Assembly (NCBI RefSeq): GCF_019880305.1
Contig: NZ_CP082301.1
Span: 4,340,001 to 4,404,000, forward strand
Source: Streptomyces decoyicus
GTDB taxonomy: Bacteria > Actinomycetota > Actinomycetes > Streptomycetales > Streptomycetaceae
Length of the DNA stretch: 64,000 nt
Reading direction: 5' to 3'
Below the pieces are notes generated by a model. The model was not told the origin of the DNA. It made no database searches and saw only the letters and a program-made list of their open reading frames with translations. Below, one piece after another: positions 1 to 7,622 of this stretch (position 1 is its first letter; each line of letters starts with the position of its first letter). Both the position numbers and the translations under genes were made by a program.

Positions 1-309
1 AGGCGCGGGCGGTGCGGACTGCGCCGGGGGCTCCTCGGAGGAGTCGTCAACGGTGATCGCGATCCGGATCGGGCGGCCGCACTCATGGCTGAGGGCCTCC
101 CCGATCAATGGCGCCAGCCGGCCTTCGAGCACGCCCTTGGCGAATTCATTGGGAACGGCGAGCAGCGCGGTGTCGGCCACCAGCGCCAGCGGCTGGGTGC
201 GCTTGAGCCAGTCCTGGTCCTTGGGCTTGAGGCCGTCGGCCTCCGCGCGAAGGAGATGGTCGAGCACGCGCGGCCACACTGCGGCAAGATCGGCAGGTAC
301 ATCAGCCAC
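1..309 (-). CDS. dnaA: Chromosomal replication initiator DnaA, N-terminal part (runs off the left edge)
   Basis: DnaA binds DnaA boxes in oriC, unwinds the origin and loads the replicative helicase. Only the first 103 codons are present, read from a GTG at 309 (VADVPADLAAVWPRVLEHLL). This is domain I, the self-interaction and helicase-contact domain, followed by the start of the Pro/Ala-rich domain II linker (PPAQSAPPAP) that is long in streptomycetes. The AAA+ and DNA-binding domains lie outside the window. The gene diverges from rpmH, the usual actinobacterial arrangement, so oriC should lie further left, between dnaA and dnaN. The start is supported by similarity to known Streptomyces DnaA N-termini. 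Confidence 0.93.
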   Translation of the reverse strand, partial: MADVPADLAAVWPRVLDHLLRAEADGLKPKDQDWLKRTQPLALVADTALLAVPNEFAKGVLEGRLAPLIGEALSHECGRPIRIAITVDDSSEEPPAQSAPPAP

Positions 310-415
310 GGGGCACGCTCTCTCAGCAGTCCCACGAATGTGTGATTCTCAGGACGGGCGGGAAGGAATCGGAGTTCAGCCACGGTAGTCAGGGCGGGCC
401 TGGTGATTCAAGTTG

Positions 416-424
416 TTGTCCACA
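416..424 (+). promoter_or_regulatory. DnaA box in the dnaA-rpmH gap
   Basis: TTGTCCACA, the preferred Streptomyces DnaA box, lies 107 bases upstream of the dnaA GTG. It is a likely site of DnaA autoregulation. The 378-base gap 310-687 otherwise holds promoters for dnaA (minus) and rpmH (plus) and no open gene. Confidence 0.65.
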
Positions 425-479
425 GGCTGTGCATAGTGTGTCCTGACAAGCGGCTCGTCGGCGCTGCCGAGAAGCCGGT

Positions 480-509
480 TTGACCGGATGGCGTAGCCGC
501 GCGTACCGT
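480..509 (+). promoter_or_regulatory. Candidate promoter of rpmH-rnpA
   Basis: TTGACC, an 18-base spacer, then TACCGT fits a housekeeping sigma-HrdB promoter. It would give a leader of about 170 bases before rpmH. Called by eye; other start sites in the gap are possible. Confidence 0.4.
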
Positions 510-687
510 GACCAGGTCGAGTTGTCGATGGCTGCTGCCGCCTGCCTCCGATGGGCAAAGATCACGCTCGAGTGATCGTGTAGCGGTGCACTTAGGCGTT
601 GCGAGCTACTCGTGGGCGCACGGTGACAGCCAGTCGACGCCCCACATCTGTCTCTGCTGAGGCAACAAGCATTCCTGGAGCCCCCGA

Positions 688-825
688 GTGAGCAAGCGCA
701 CCTTCCAGCCGAACAACCGCCGCCGCGCGAAGACCCACGGCTTCCGTCTGCGCATGCGGACCCGCGCCGGCCGCGCGATTCTCGCGTCCCGCCGTGGCAA
801 GGGTCGCGCCCGCCTGTCGGCCTGA
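688..825 (+). CDS. rpmH: 50S ribosomal protein L34
   Basis: A 45-residue, strongly basic protein beginning SKRTFQPNNRRRAKTHGFR, the L34 signature, and ending GRARLSA. It is a component of the large ribosomal subunit. The start is GTG with GGAG seven bases upstream. It is the first gene of the rpmH-rnpA-yidD-yidC-jag run transcribed away from dnaA, 24 bases before rnpA. Confidence 0.95.
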   Translation: MSKRTFQPNNRRRAKTHGFRLRMRTRAGRAILASRRGKGRARLSA

Positions 826-849
826 GCAGCCTGAACCTAGGTCCATGAC

Positions 850-1308
850 GTGCTGCCTACCGAGAATCGGCTGAGGCGGCGCGAGGACTTTGCGACCGCG
901 GTACGCCGGGGACGCAGGGCCGGGCGCCCGCTCCTTGTCGTTCATTTCCGCAGCGGTGCAACGGACCCGCACGGGTCGGGGGAAAGTGTTCCCTCGGCAC
1001 GTGCGGGTTTCGTCGTGAGCAAGGCAGTGGGCAACGCTGTCGTGCGCAACAAGGTCAAGCGCAGGCTTCGGCATCTCATGCGCGACCGGCTGGACCGGCT
1101 TCCCGCCGGTAGCCTGGTTGTCGTACGGGCCCTGCCCTGCGCGGGTGATGCGGATCACGACCAGCTGGCCCGCGACCTGGATGCCGCCCTCGAGCGGCTG
1201 CTGGGAGGGGTGCCGAGAGGCTGCAATCCCCCGGGGGCTGCTACCGACGGCGGATGCGCCGCGGGCCCCCGGAACCCCGGACGGGACCCGGGAGGGAGCG
1301 CACAGTGA
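850..1308 (+). CDS. rnpA: Ribonuclease P protein component
   Basis: The protein subunit of RNase P, which helps the catalytic RNA trim the 5' leader from precursor tRNAs. The 152-residue product starts at GTG with MLPTENRLRRREDF and carries the family's basic RNA-binding motif at about residues 60-75 (VGNAVVRNKVKRRLR). It is roughly 30 residues longer than usual because of a Gly/Pro-rich tail after the ALERLLGG helix. The stop overlaps the GTG of yidD (GTGA), pointing to translational coupling. Confidence 0.93.
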   Translation: MLPTENRLRRREDFATAVRRGRRAGRPLLVVHFRSGATDPHGSGESVPSARAGFVVSKAVGNAVVRNKVKRRLRHLMRDRLDRLPAGSLVVVRALPCAGDADHDQLARDLDAALERLLGGVPRGCNPPGAATDGGCAAGPRNPGRDPGGSAQ

Positions 1309-1622
1309 AGTACCCGCTGCTGCTTTTGATCAAGATCTATCAGTGGACCATCAGCCCCCTGCTGGGACCGGTCTGCAAGTACTACCCGTCGTGCTCGCAC
1401 TATGGCTATACGGCCATCGACCGGCACGGCGCGGTGAAAGGGACTGCGCTGACAGCTTGGCGCATCCTGCGATGCAATCCGTGGTCGCTCGGTGGCGTCG
1501 ACCACGTCCCTCCCCGGAAGCGTCCGGTTTGGCATCAGCGGCTGAGGAGCCGCCTGGGCGGGCCCACCGTCCCTGAGCCTGTCGCCCAGCCCGAGACTCA
1601 GCCCAACGCCCAAGGAGCCTGA
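1305..1622 (+). CDS. yidD: Membrane protein insertion efficiency factor YidD
   Basis: A 105-residue YidD-family protein with the conserved core YQWTISPLLGPVCKYYPSCS, HYGYTAI and RCNPWSLGGVD. It is membrane-associated and assists insertion of proteins through YidC. The start is the GTG overlapping the rnpA stop, behind a GGGAGGG ribosome site. An upstream in-frame ATG at 1254 would add 17 non-conserved residues and was not used. yidC follows after 3 bases. Confidence 0.9.
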   Translation: MKYPLLLLIKIYQWTISPLLGPVCKYYPSCSHYGYTAIDRHGAVKGTALTAWRILRCNPWSLGGVDHVPPRKRPVWHQRLRSRLGGPTVPEPVAQPETQPNAQGA

Positions 1623-1625
1623 TTC

Positions 1626-2759
1626 GTGGACACGATCCTCGGTCCCCTCTATATCGCTGTTTCCTGGATCATCGTCCAGTTCCACTCGTTCTACAGCCTC
1701 ATCTTTGACAGGGACAGTGGCGCGGCGTGGGGTCTGTCCATCGTCTCGCTGGTGGTGCTGATCCGTATCTGCCTGATCCCGCTCTTTGTGAAGCAGATCA
1801 AGTCGACGCGGAACATGCAGGCGCTCCAGCCGAAGATGAAGGCGATCCAGGAGCGCTACAAGAGCGACAAGCAGCGCCAGTCCGAAGAGATGATGAAGCT
1901 CTACAAGGAGACGGGCACCAACCCGCTCTCGAGCTGTCTCCCGATTCTGGCCCAGTCGCCGTTCTTCATCTCGCTGTACCAGGTTCTGAACCACATCGCC
2001 CAGAACAAGGTGGTCGGTGTCATCGACCAGCCGCTTCTGGAGAGCGCGCAGAAGGCCCACATCTTCGGTGCGCCGCTGGCGGCGAAGTTCATGGACAGCG
2101 CGGAGAAGATCCAGAGCCTGGGCGCTTCCGTGGTCGACGTCCGCGTGGTCACGATCATCATGATCGTCCTGATGTCGGCGTCGCAGTTCTACACGCAGCG
2201 CCAGCTGATGACCAAGAACGTCGACCTGACGGTGAAGACGCCGTTCATGCAACAGCAGAAGATGCTGATGTACGTCTTCCCCATCATGTTCGCCGTCTTC
2301 GGCATCAACTTCCCCGTCGGTGTGCTCGTCTACTGGCTGACCACCAACGTGTGGACCATGGGCCAGCAGATGTTCGTCATCCGTCGTAACCCGACTCCGG
2401 GCAGCAAGGCCTTCGCGGAGCGCCAGGAGCGGCTGCGGGCCGCCGGCAAGATCGTCGAGGACCCGGCCGAGATCGCCGCGAAGCAGGCCGTCGAAGAGGC
2501 GCGCCAGAACCGCCAGCAGCCCAAGCGCCAGACGAAGTCCAAGCGGCAGACCGGCGGCGCTCCGGCCGGCGGTGCGCAGAACCGTACGCGTGCCGGATCG
2601 GCGTCGGGTGGCGCCGGTGAGGGTGCTGCGAAGAAGCAGTCGCTGGAGAAGAAGGACGCGCAGGACGGCAAGGAGAAGGGCGGCGCCTCCGGGTCCCGCA
2701 CCACCAAGTCCGGACAGCGCAAGGGCCAGCAGCGCCCCAAGCACCCGTCGAAGAAGTAA
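1626..2759 (+). CDS. yidC: Membrane protein insertase YidC/Oxa1
   Basis: A 377-residue YidC/Oxa1/Alb3-type insertase that integrates proteins into the cytoplasmic membrane alone or with SecYEG. Hydrophobic segments lie at about residues 2-24, 34-55, 98-120, 175-195 and 213-246. The conserved intramembrane arginine is in LIRICLIPLF, and the cytoplasmic hairpin (MQALQPKMKAIQERYK) follows. As in other Gram-positives, the large periplasmic domain of the E. coli protein is absent. The C-terminal 125 residues are a Lys/Arg/Gly-rich cytosolic tail that could contact ribosomes. The start is GTG. Confidence 0.95.
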   Translation: MDTILGPLYIAVSWIIVQFHSFYSLIFDRDSGAAWGLSIVSLVVLIRICLIPLFVKQIKSTRNMQALQPKMKAIQERYKSDKQRQSEEMMKLYKETGTNPLSSCLPILAQSPFFISLYQVLNHIAQNKVVGVIDQPLLESAQKAHIFGAPLAAKFMDSAEKIQSLGASVVDVRVVTIIMIVLMSASQFYTQRQLMTKNVDLTVKTPFMQQQKMLMYVFPIMFAVFGINFPVGVLVYWLTTNVWTMGQQMFVIRRNPTPGSKAFAERQERLRAAGKIVEDPAEIAAKQAVEEARQNRQQPKRQTKSKRQTGGAPAGGAQNRTRAGSASGGAGEGAAKKQSLEKKDAQDGKEKGGASGSRTTKSGQRKGQQRPKHPSKK

Positions 2760-2773
2760 GAAGGAGTCCTTTC

Positions 2774-3280
2774 GTGACGGACACGACCCCTGCCACCAAG
2801 GGCACCGACACCCTGACCCGCCTGGAGCAGGAAGGCGAGATCGCGGCCGACTACCTCGAGGGTCTGCTGGACATCGCCGACCTCGACGGCGACATCGACA
2901 TGGATGTCGAGGCCGACCGCGCCGCTGTGTCGATCATCAGCGACTCGACCAGCCGTGACCTCCAGAAGCTGGTGGGCCGCGACGGTGAGGTGCTGGAGGC
3001 CCTTCAGGAGCTGACCCGGCTTGCCGTTCACCGTGAGACCGGTGACCGCAGCCGTCTGATGCTGGACATCGCCGGCTTCCGGGCGCGTAAGCGTGAGGAG
3101 CTTGCGGAGATCGGTGCGAAGGCGGCCGAGGAGGTCAAGGGCACCGGCGAGCCGCTGAAGCTCGACCCCATGACGCCGTTCGAGCGCAAGGTCGTCCACG
3201 ATGCGGTGGCGGCGGCGGGGCTCCGGAGCGAGTCCGAGGGCGAGGAGCCGCAGCGCCGAGTGGTTGTCCTCCCGGCCTGA
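2774..3280 (+). CDS. jag: Jag/KhpB-type RNA-binding protein (KH + R3H)
   Basis: A 168-residue protein with a KH-type domain at about residues 50-105 (LQKLVGRDGEVLEALQELTR) and a C-terminal R3H domain whose R-x3-H motif is R138/H142, ending SEGEEPQRRVVV. Jag/KhpB proteins bind RNA and affect cell elongation and division in Gram-positives. It starts at GTG 14 bases after yidC, behind AAGGAG, and is the last gene before a strong terminator. Confidence 0.92.
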   Translation: MTDTTPATKGTDTLTRLEQEGEIAADYLEGLLDIADLDGDIDMDVEADRAAVSIISDSTSRDLQKLVGRDGEVLEALQELTRLAVHRETGDRSRLMLDIAGFRARKREELAEIGAKAAEEVKGTGEPLKLDPMTPFERKVVHDAVAAAGLRSESEGEEPQRRVVVLPA

Positions 3281-3302
3281 CCGCTCAGCGCTCCCGTTTT
3301 TC

Positions 3303-3334
3303 TTTGGCCCCGTCTGCTCGCAGGCGGGGCCAAA
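3303..3334 (+). terminator. Intrinsic terminator after jag
   Basis: The ten-base arms TTTGGCCCCG and CGGGGCCAAA pair perfectly, and extra CTG/CAG pairing can form inside the loop. It closes the rpmH-jag operon, and rsmG begins 80 bases on. No U-run follows, as is common in high-GC actinobacteria. Confidence 0.75.
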
Positions 3335-3415
3335 AGTTGTCAGCGTTCTGTGTTATCCCGGGGGCGTAACCCGGGTTTCCGGCAGGAAAAGCAGTCCAGA
3401 GGAAGGGCGGTTCCC

Positions 3416-4141
3416 GTGACGGAGGAAGCAGCGGAGCTCCCTCCTGCGCCGCAGGCGGCGGAGGAGGTTTTCGGCGAGCGCTTTCCGGAGGCTGTGCGGT
3501 ACGGCGAACTGCTCGCCGACGCCGGGGTGAAGCGTGGGCTCATCGGCCCGCGTGAGGTGCCACGGCTGTGGGAGCGGCATCTGTTGAACTGCGCGGTGCT
3601 CTCCGAGGTGGTGCCCGAGGGTGTCTCGGTCTGCGATGTGGGCTCGGGGGCCGGGCTGCCCGGTATCCCGCTGGCTCTGGTGCGGCCGGACCTGAAGATC
3701 ACGCTGCTGGAGCCGCTGCTGCGGCGGACGAACTTCCTTCAGGAGGTCGTCGAGCTGCTCGGGCTGGACCATGTGACGGTCGTGCGCGGGCGGGCCGAAG
3801 AGGTCATGGGCAAGCTTCCGCAGGTGCATGTGGTGACGGCGCGTGCCGTGGCCCCGCTCGACCGGCTGGCCGGCTGGGGCGTTCCGCTGCTGCGCCCCTA
3901 TGGCGAGATGCTGGCGCTCAAGGGCGATGCCGCGGAGGAGGAGCTCAAGGGGGCCCGTGCCGCGCTGAGCAAGCTCGGCGTGGTGGAGACCTCGGTGGTG
4001 CATGTGGGCGAGGGCATCGTGGACCCGCCCTCGACCGTCGTGCGGGTCGAGGTGGGCGAGAGCCCCGGCGGTGTGCGCTTTGCGGCCAAGCGGGCGAAGG
4101 CGGCTCGGGTGGGCCGTGTGTCGAGGGGGCGCCGGCGCTGA
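3416..4141 (+). CDS. rsmG: 16S rRNA (guanine-527-N7)-methyltransferase RsmG
   Basis: RsmG (GidB) uses S-adenosylmethionine to methylate N7 of G527 in 16S rRNA. In streptomycetes, loss of this activity gives low-level streptomycin resistance. The 241-residue product has the SAM-binding motif VCDVGSGAGLPG at residues 72-83 and TLLEPLLRRTNFL shortly after. A GTG at 3416 (MTEEAAELPP) preceded by GAGGAAGG was chosen over an upstream start at 3350. A Lys/Arg-rich tail ends the protein. It stands between the jag terminator and parA. Confidence 0.93.
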   Translation: MTEEAAELPPAPQAAEEVFGERFPEAVRYGELLADAGVKRGLIGPREVPRLWERHLLNCAVLSEVVPEGVSVCDVGSGAGLPGIPLALVRPDLKITLLEPLLRRTNFLQEVVELLGLDHVTVVRGRAEEVMGKLPQVHVVTARAVAPLDRLAGWGVPLLRPYGEMLALKGDAAEEELKGARAALSKLGVVETSVVHVGEGIVDPPSTVVRVEVGESPGGVRFAAKRAKAARVGRVSRGRRR

Positions 4142-4287
4142 CATCCGGGTGCCGGAACCACACACACCGGCATGGAGGCACCGGTTTTCCGTTCCGCCAG
4201 GGAGCGGAACGTGCGAATTTCGCAAATGCCACCAAAACGACACAAGACGGAGTGTCGCGGCTCATTCAGGCGCGACGCTGGCATCGT

Positions 4288-4301
4288 GTTTCACGTGAAA
4301 C
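4288..4301. other. parS site upstream of parA
   Basis: A perfect GTTTCACGTGAAAC ParB-binding palindrome in the rsmG-parA gap, 147 bases before the parA ATG. Confidence 0.93.
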
Positions 4302-4384
4302 GTCGTTCTCTGCTGCAAGGGATCATCGGCCGTGGTCGTGCGGCCGCCGCGCCGCGCGACCGTAGGCCCACAAGGGTCAGCGAA

Positions 4385-4411
4385 GTATCCACAGAAGTGG
4401 ATTCGTCCACA
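4385..4411 (+). promoter_or_regulatory. Pair of DnaA-box-like sequences before parA
   Basis: GTATCCACA (4385-4393) and TCGTCCACA (4403-4411) each differ by one base from a DnaA box (TTATCCACA or TTGTCCACA). They lie 18 bases apart on the same face of the helix, 37 bases upstream of the chosen parA start. Confidence 0.4.
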
Positions 4412-4447
4412 GGAGAACGGACCTCACTGGTTCACGACACCGAAAGC

Positions 4448-5518
4448 ATGGCAGGCTCTGAACACTGTGAGCCTGATGTCGAGGAGAGTGAATCCTTGCG
4501 GTCCGACGCCAACATCGCGGGACCGATGACCGATCCGGTCCCCGGTCCCCGTAGCGAGTCGTTCGGGGACGACGTTTCACGTGAAACGCCGCCCCCGATG
4601 GACGACACCCCGATCGGTCGTGCAGCTCAGCTGGCGGTGGAGGCACTTGGCCGCGCGGGTGAGGGGCTGCCCCGGCCTGAACAGACGCGGGTCATGGTGG
4701 TTGCCAACCAGAAGGGCGGGGTCGGCAAGACCACGACCACGGTGAACCTGGCAGCCTCATTGGCCCTGCACGGTGCCCGGGTTCTGGTGATTGACCTCGA
4801 CCCCCAGGGCAATGCGTCGACGGCGCTGGGGATCGACCACCACTCCGAAGTGCCCTCCATCTATGACGTGCTGGTGGAGAGCAAGCCGCTCTCCGATGTG
4901 GTGCAGCCGGTCGTGGATGTGGAGGGCCTGTTCTGTGCGCCCGCCACGATCGATCTGGCCGGTGCGGAGATCGAGCTGGTCTCGCTGGTGGCGCGTGAGA
5001 GCCGCCTGGACCGGGCCATCAAGGCGTATGAACAGCCGCTGGACTACATCTTCATCGACTGTCCGCCCTCGCTCGGCCTGCTGACGGTCAACGCGCTGGT
5101 GGCCGGCGCCGAGGTCCTGATCCCGATTCAGTGCGAGTACTACGCGCTTGAGGGGCTGGGGCAGCTGCTGCGGAACGTTGATCTGGTGCGGGGGCATCTC
5201 AACCCCGAACTTCATGTATCGACGATCTTGCTCACCATGTACGACGGGCGCACCCGGCTGGCCTCCCAGGTCGCCGACGAGGTGCGCAGTCACTTCGGCC
5301 ACGAGGTGCTCCGTACGAGCATCCCCCGCTCGGTGCGTATCTCCGAGGCACCCAGCTATGGGCAGACAGTGCTCACCTATGACCCGGGATCCAGTGGCTC
5401 GCTTTCCTACCTCGAAGCGGCCCGAGAGATCGCGTTGCGTGGGGCCCCGCAAACCGGAGGCCAGGGCCTCAGCGTCAACTATGAAGCACAGCACAGCATC
5501 TCGGAGGGGACTCAGTGA
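4448..5518 (+). CDS. parA: Chromosome-partitioning ATPase ParA (Soj)
   Basis: A Walker-type ATPase that works with ParB to organise and segregate chromosomes, in streptomycetes especially during sporulation. The 356-residue product has a deviant Walker A KGGVGKTTTT at residues 89-98, then VLVIDLDPQGNAST and the Walker B region IFIDCPPSLG. The first 80 residues are a poorly conserved extension. ATG 4448 (MAGSEH) was chosen by resemblance to known Streptomyces ParA N-termini; an in-frame start at 4172 would cross the upstream parS. A parS inside the gene encodes residues VSRET at 43-47. The stop overlaps the parB start. Confidence 0.92.
   Translation: MAGSEHCEPDVEESESLRSDANIAGPMTDPVPGPRSESFGDDVSRETPPPMDDTPIGRAAQLAVEALGRAGEGLPRPEQTRVMVVANQKGGVGKTTTTVNLAASLALHGARVLVIDLDPQGNASTALGIDHHSEVPSIYDVLVESKPLSDVVQPVVDVEGLFCAPATIDLAGAEIELVSLVARESRLDRAIKAYEQPLDYIFIDCPPSLGLLTVNALVAGAEVLIPIQCEYYALEGLGQLLRNVDLVRGHLNPELHVSTILLTMYDGRTRLASQVADEVRSHFGHEVLRTSIPRSVRISEAPSYGQTVLTYDPGSSGSLSYLEAAREIALRGAPQTGGQGLSVNYEAQHSISEGTQ
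4574..4587. other. parS site inside parA
   Basis: A perfect parS read in the parA frame as Val-Ser-Arg-Glu-Thr, within the disordered N-terminal extension. Confidence 0.93.
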
Positions 5519-6612
5519 GTGAACGACGTAGAGGCCTGGGCCGTGGGCTCGGTGCGCTGATCCCCGCGGCACCGCAGAGCACGGACAACGCAGGGTCGGC
5601 GGGACAGGGCGCGACGTCACCGTCGTCCGCACCGGTCCTGGCCCCGGAGCGAGGAGTAGCGGCCGCCAAGGTGACTTCGCTGCCGGCGCACGGTGTTTCA
5701 CGTGAAACGGAAGCACCGGCCGCGACGGATCCCTCGTCGGCGGGCGTCTCAGCGGTGGCAGGAGCGCACTTCGCCGAGGTGCCGCTGGATGCGATCAAGC
5801 CGAACCCGCGCCAGCCGCGCGAGGTCTTCGACGAGGACGCCCTTGCCGAGCTGGTCACCTCCATCAAGGAGGTGGGCCTGCTCCAGCCGGTGGTGGTTCG
5901 GCAGACGGGGCCGGGGCGGTATGAGCTCATCATGGGCGAGCGCCGCTGGCGGGCGTGCCGTGAGGCCGGCCTGGAGAAGATTCCCGCGATCGTGCGGGCC
6001 ACGGACGACGAGAAGCTGCTGCTCGATGCGCTTCTGGAGAACCTCCACCGGGCACAGCTCAACCCGCTGGAAGAGGCAGCCGCCTACGACCAGTTGTTGA
6101 AGGACTTCAAGTGCACGCATGACGAGTTGGCCGACAGGATCGGGCGTTCGCGTCCGCAGGTCTCCAACACGCTGCGGCTGCTGAAGCTCTCGCCGTCCGT
6201 GCAGAAGCGGCTTGCCGCCGGTGTGCTCTCCGCAGGACATGCCCGCGCTCTGCTTTCCGTGGAGGACTCGGAAGAGCAGGACCACCTTGCGCGCCGCATC
6301 GTGGCGGAGGGGCTGTCGGTCCGTTCCGTCGAGGAGATCGTGACCCTGATGGGGTCGACCCCCAAGGGCGCGAACAAGGCCAAGGGGCCCCGTGCGGGTA
6401 CCCGGGTGTCCCCCGCGCTCACGGGCCTGGCCTCCCGGCTGTCCGACCGCTTTGAGACTCGGGTGAAGGTCGACCTGGGACAGAAGAAGGGAAAGATCGT
6501 CGTCGAGTTCGCCTCGATAGACGATCTGGAGCGGATCCTCGGCACGCTCGCTCCTGGTGAGGGGCGCGTCCTGGGCCAGTCGCTGGCCGAGGAGATCAAC
6601 GAAGAAGAGTGA
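5515..6612 (+). CDS. parB: Chromosome-partitioning protein ParB (Spo0J)
   Basis: ParB binds parS, spreads on DNA as a CTP-dependent clamp and recruits ParA and SMC. The 365-residue product begins SERRRGLGRGLGALIP, the conserved ParA-contact peptide. Its CTP-binding N domain contains NPRQPRE and GERRWRACREAGL. A helix-turn-helix lies at about residues 200-225 (ELADRIGRSRPQVSNTLRLL), followed by a C-terminal dimerisation region. The GTG start overlaps the parA TGA (GTGA). A parS within the gene encodes residues VSRET at 61-65. Sixteen perfect targets are visible in this window. Confidence 0.95.
   Translation: MSERRRGLGRGLGALIPAAPQSTDNAGSAGQGATSPSSAPVLAPERGVAAAKVTSLPAHGVSRETEAPAATDPSSAGVSAVAGAHFAEVPLDAIKPNPRQPREVFDEDALAELVTSIKEVGLLQPVVVRQTGPGRYELIMGERRWRACREAGLEKIPAIVRATDDEKLLLDALLENLHRAQLNPLEEAAAYDQLLKDFKCTHDELADRIGRSRPQVSNTLRLLKLSPSVQKRLAAGVLSAGHARALLSVEDSEEQDHLARRIVAEGLSVRSVEEIVTLMGSTPKGANKAKGPRAGTRVSPALTGLASRLSDRFETRVKVDLGQKKGKIVVEFASIDDLERILGTLAPGEGRVLGQSLAEEINEEE
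5695..5708. other. parS site inside parB
   Basis: A perfect parS read in the parB frame as Val-Ser-Arg-Glu-Thr, in the linker between the ParA-contact peptide and the CTP-binding domain. Confidence 0.93.
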
Positions 6613-6631
6613 GCTGATGCTCTCGGCTCCT

Positions 6632-6675
6632 GGGCGGGCCGTGTTCCGGAGCCCATACCGGAACACGGCCCGCCC
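6632..6675 (+). terminator. Intrinsic terminator after parAB
   Basis: Perfect 18-base-pair hairpin (arms 6632-6649 and 6658-6675, loop AGCCCATA) followed by TTT. It closes the parA-parB operon. Confidence 0.85.
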
Positions 6676-6774
6676 TTTGCTCTCTTGCGGTACCCGTGCC
6701 CGTAAAGGGTGGATACGATGCGTTCGGGTATGGCACGCATCCATGTGGAGACACCTCACACCGAGGAGAGAGCC

Positions 6775-7032
6775 ATGCAATCGGTGAGCCGCACCGGACT
6801 GTTGGCAGCGGGGTTCGGCCTCGCAGCCGTCGGAGGGTTCGTTGGCGGTCTGCTCAGAGAGCAGGCGGCGCTGACGGCGCTTCGTGGTGTGGCAGGCGAG
6901 GGAAGTGAGGACCTGGTTCCATGGGCCGTCGGCTCGTACCGCTCACGTTGGACAACCTTCCGGACCTCCCCAAGCGCTGCCGCTCCTGTGTCTTCTGGGA
7001 GCTCGACCCCGTCAGCGGCGAGGCCGCGGTAA
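6775..7032 (+). CDS. Possible small membrane peptide overlapping the next gene (uncertain)
   Basis: ATG at 6775 follows a clear GAGGAGAGAG ribosome site. It opens an 85-codon frame with a plausible hydrophobic segment (LLAAGFGLAAVGGFVGGLL) and then a low-complexity Ser/Pro tail. Codon use looks genuine up to about 6905 and poor afterwards, where the frame runs 112 bases into the GNAT gene at 6921. It may be a short leader-type gene, a longer gene that lost its natural stop, or chance. I recognise no family. Confidence 0.3.
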   Translation: MQSVSRTGLLAAGFGLAAVGGFVGGLLREQAALTALRGVAGEGSEDLVPWAVGSYRSRWTTFRTSPSAAAPVSSGSSTPSAARPR

Positions 7033-7538
7033 AGGCGGGTCGCCCCGAGCTCGAGAAGGAAGCCTGGATCTCGGCAGTACTGCTGGAGTGGGGGTCCTGC
7101 GGGCGGGTTGTCTATGTCGACGAGGTGCCCGTCGGGTTCGTGATGTACGCCCCGCCGGCGTATGTGCCGCGCTCCACGGCTTTCCCGACCAGTCCGGTCT
7201 CGCCGGACGCGGTGCAGCTGCTGACGGCGTGGCTGATTCCCGGTTACCAAGGTCAGGGGCTGGGGCGGGTGATGGTCCAGACGGTCGCCAAGGACCTCAT
7301 CCAGCGCGGCTTCAAGGCCATCGAGGCCTTCGGCGATGCCCGCTGGAGCGAGCCGGCGTGTGTGCTGCCCGCCGATCATCTCCTCGCGGTGGGCTTCAAG
7401 ACCGTACGCCCCCACCCCCGCTTTCCTCGGCTGCGCCTTGAGCTACGGACCACGATTTCGTGGAAGGAAGACGTCGAGCTGGCTCTCGACCGCTTGCTGG
7501 GAGCCGTCCAGAAGGAACCCGCCCTGCGGCCGCTGTGA
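6921..7538 (+). CDS. GNAT-family N-acetyltransferase
   Basis: A 205-residue acetyltransferase fold, with the acetyl-CoA-binding motif LIPGYQGQGLGRVMVQ around residues 108-123 and the substrate side unidentified. ATG 6921 is the first possible start, because an in-frame stop lies at 6906. GAGG sits 10 bases upstream. It follows the parAB terminator and converges on trxA. An acetyltransferase at this place is common in Streptomyces; its substrate is not known to me. Confidence 0.8.
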   Translation: MGRRLVPLTLDNLPDLPKRCRSCVFWELDPVSGEAAVKAGRPELEKEAWISAVLLEWGSCGRVVYVDEVPVGFVMYAPPAYVPRSTAFPTSPVSPDAVQLLTAWLIPGYQGQGLGRVMVQTVAKDLIQRGFKAIEAFGDARWSEPACVLPADHLLAVGFKTVRPHPRFPRLRLELRTTISWKEDVELALDRLLGAVQKEPALRPL

Positions 7539-7546
7539 GGCACGCG

Positions 7547-7560
7547 GTTTCCCGTGAAAC
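7547..7560. other. parS-like site, one mismatch (left copy)
   Basis: GTTTCCCGTGAAAC, parS with A-to-C at position 6. It lies 8 bases after the GNAT stop and is matched by an identical variant at 7596. Confidence 0.55.
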
Positions 7561-7565
7561 AGAGA

Positions 7566-7597
7566 ACGGGCCCGCCCCCTTCGTGGGGCGGGCCCGT
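7566..7597. terminator. Bidirectional terminator between convergent GNAT and trxA genes
   Basis: Perfect 13-base-pair stem (ACGGGCCCGCCCC with GGGGCGGGCCCGT), loop CTTCGT. The right arm overlaps the first two bases of the second parS-like site. Confidence 0.8.
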
Positions 7598-7609
7598 TTC
7601 CCGTGAAAC
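7596..7609. other. parS-like site, one mismatch (right copy)
   Basis: GTTTCCCGTGAAAC, the same variant as at 7547, overlapping the terminator arm and ending 13 bases before the trxA stop. Confidence 0.55.
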
Positions 7610-7622
7610 GTCGTAGCGCGAC

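Noticed and set aside
1155..2744. Minus-strand open frame of 529 codons opposite yidC
   Set aside because: An antisense shadow; yidD and yidC on the plus strand have clear family motifs and ribosome sites.
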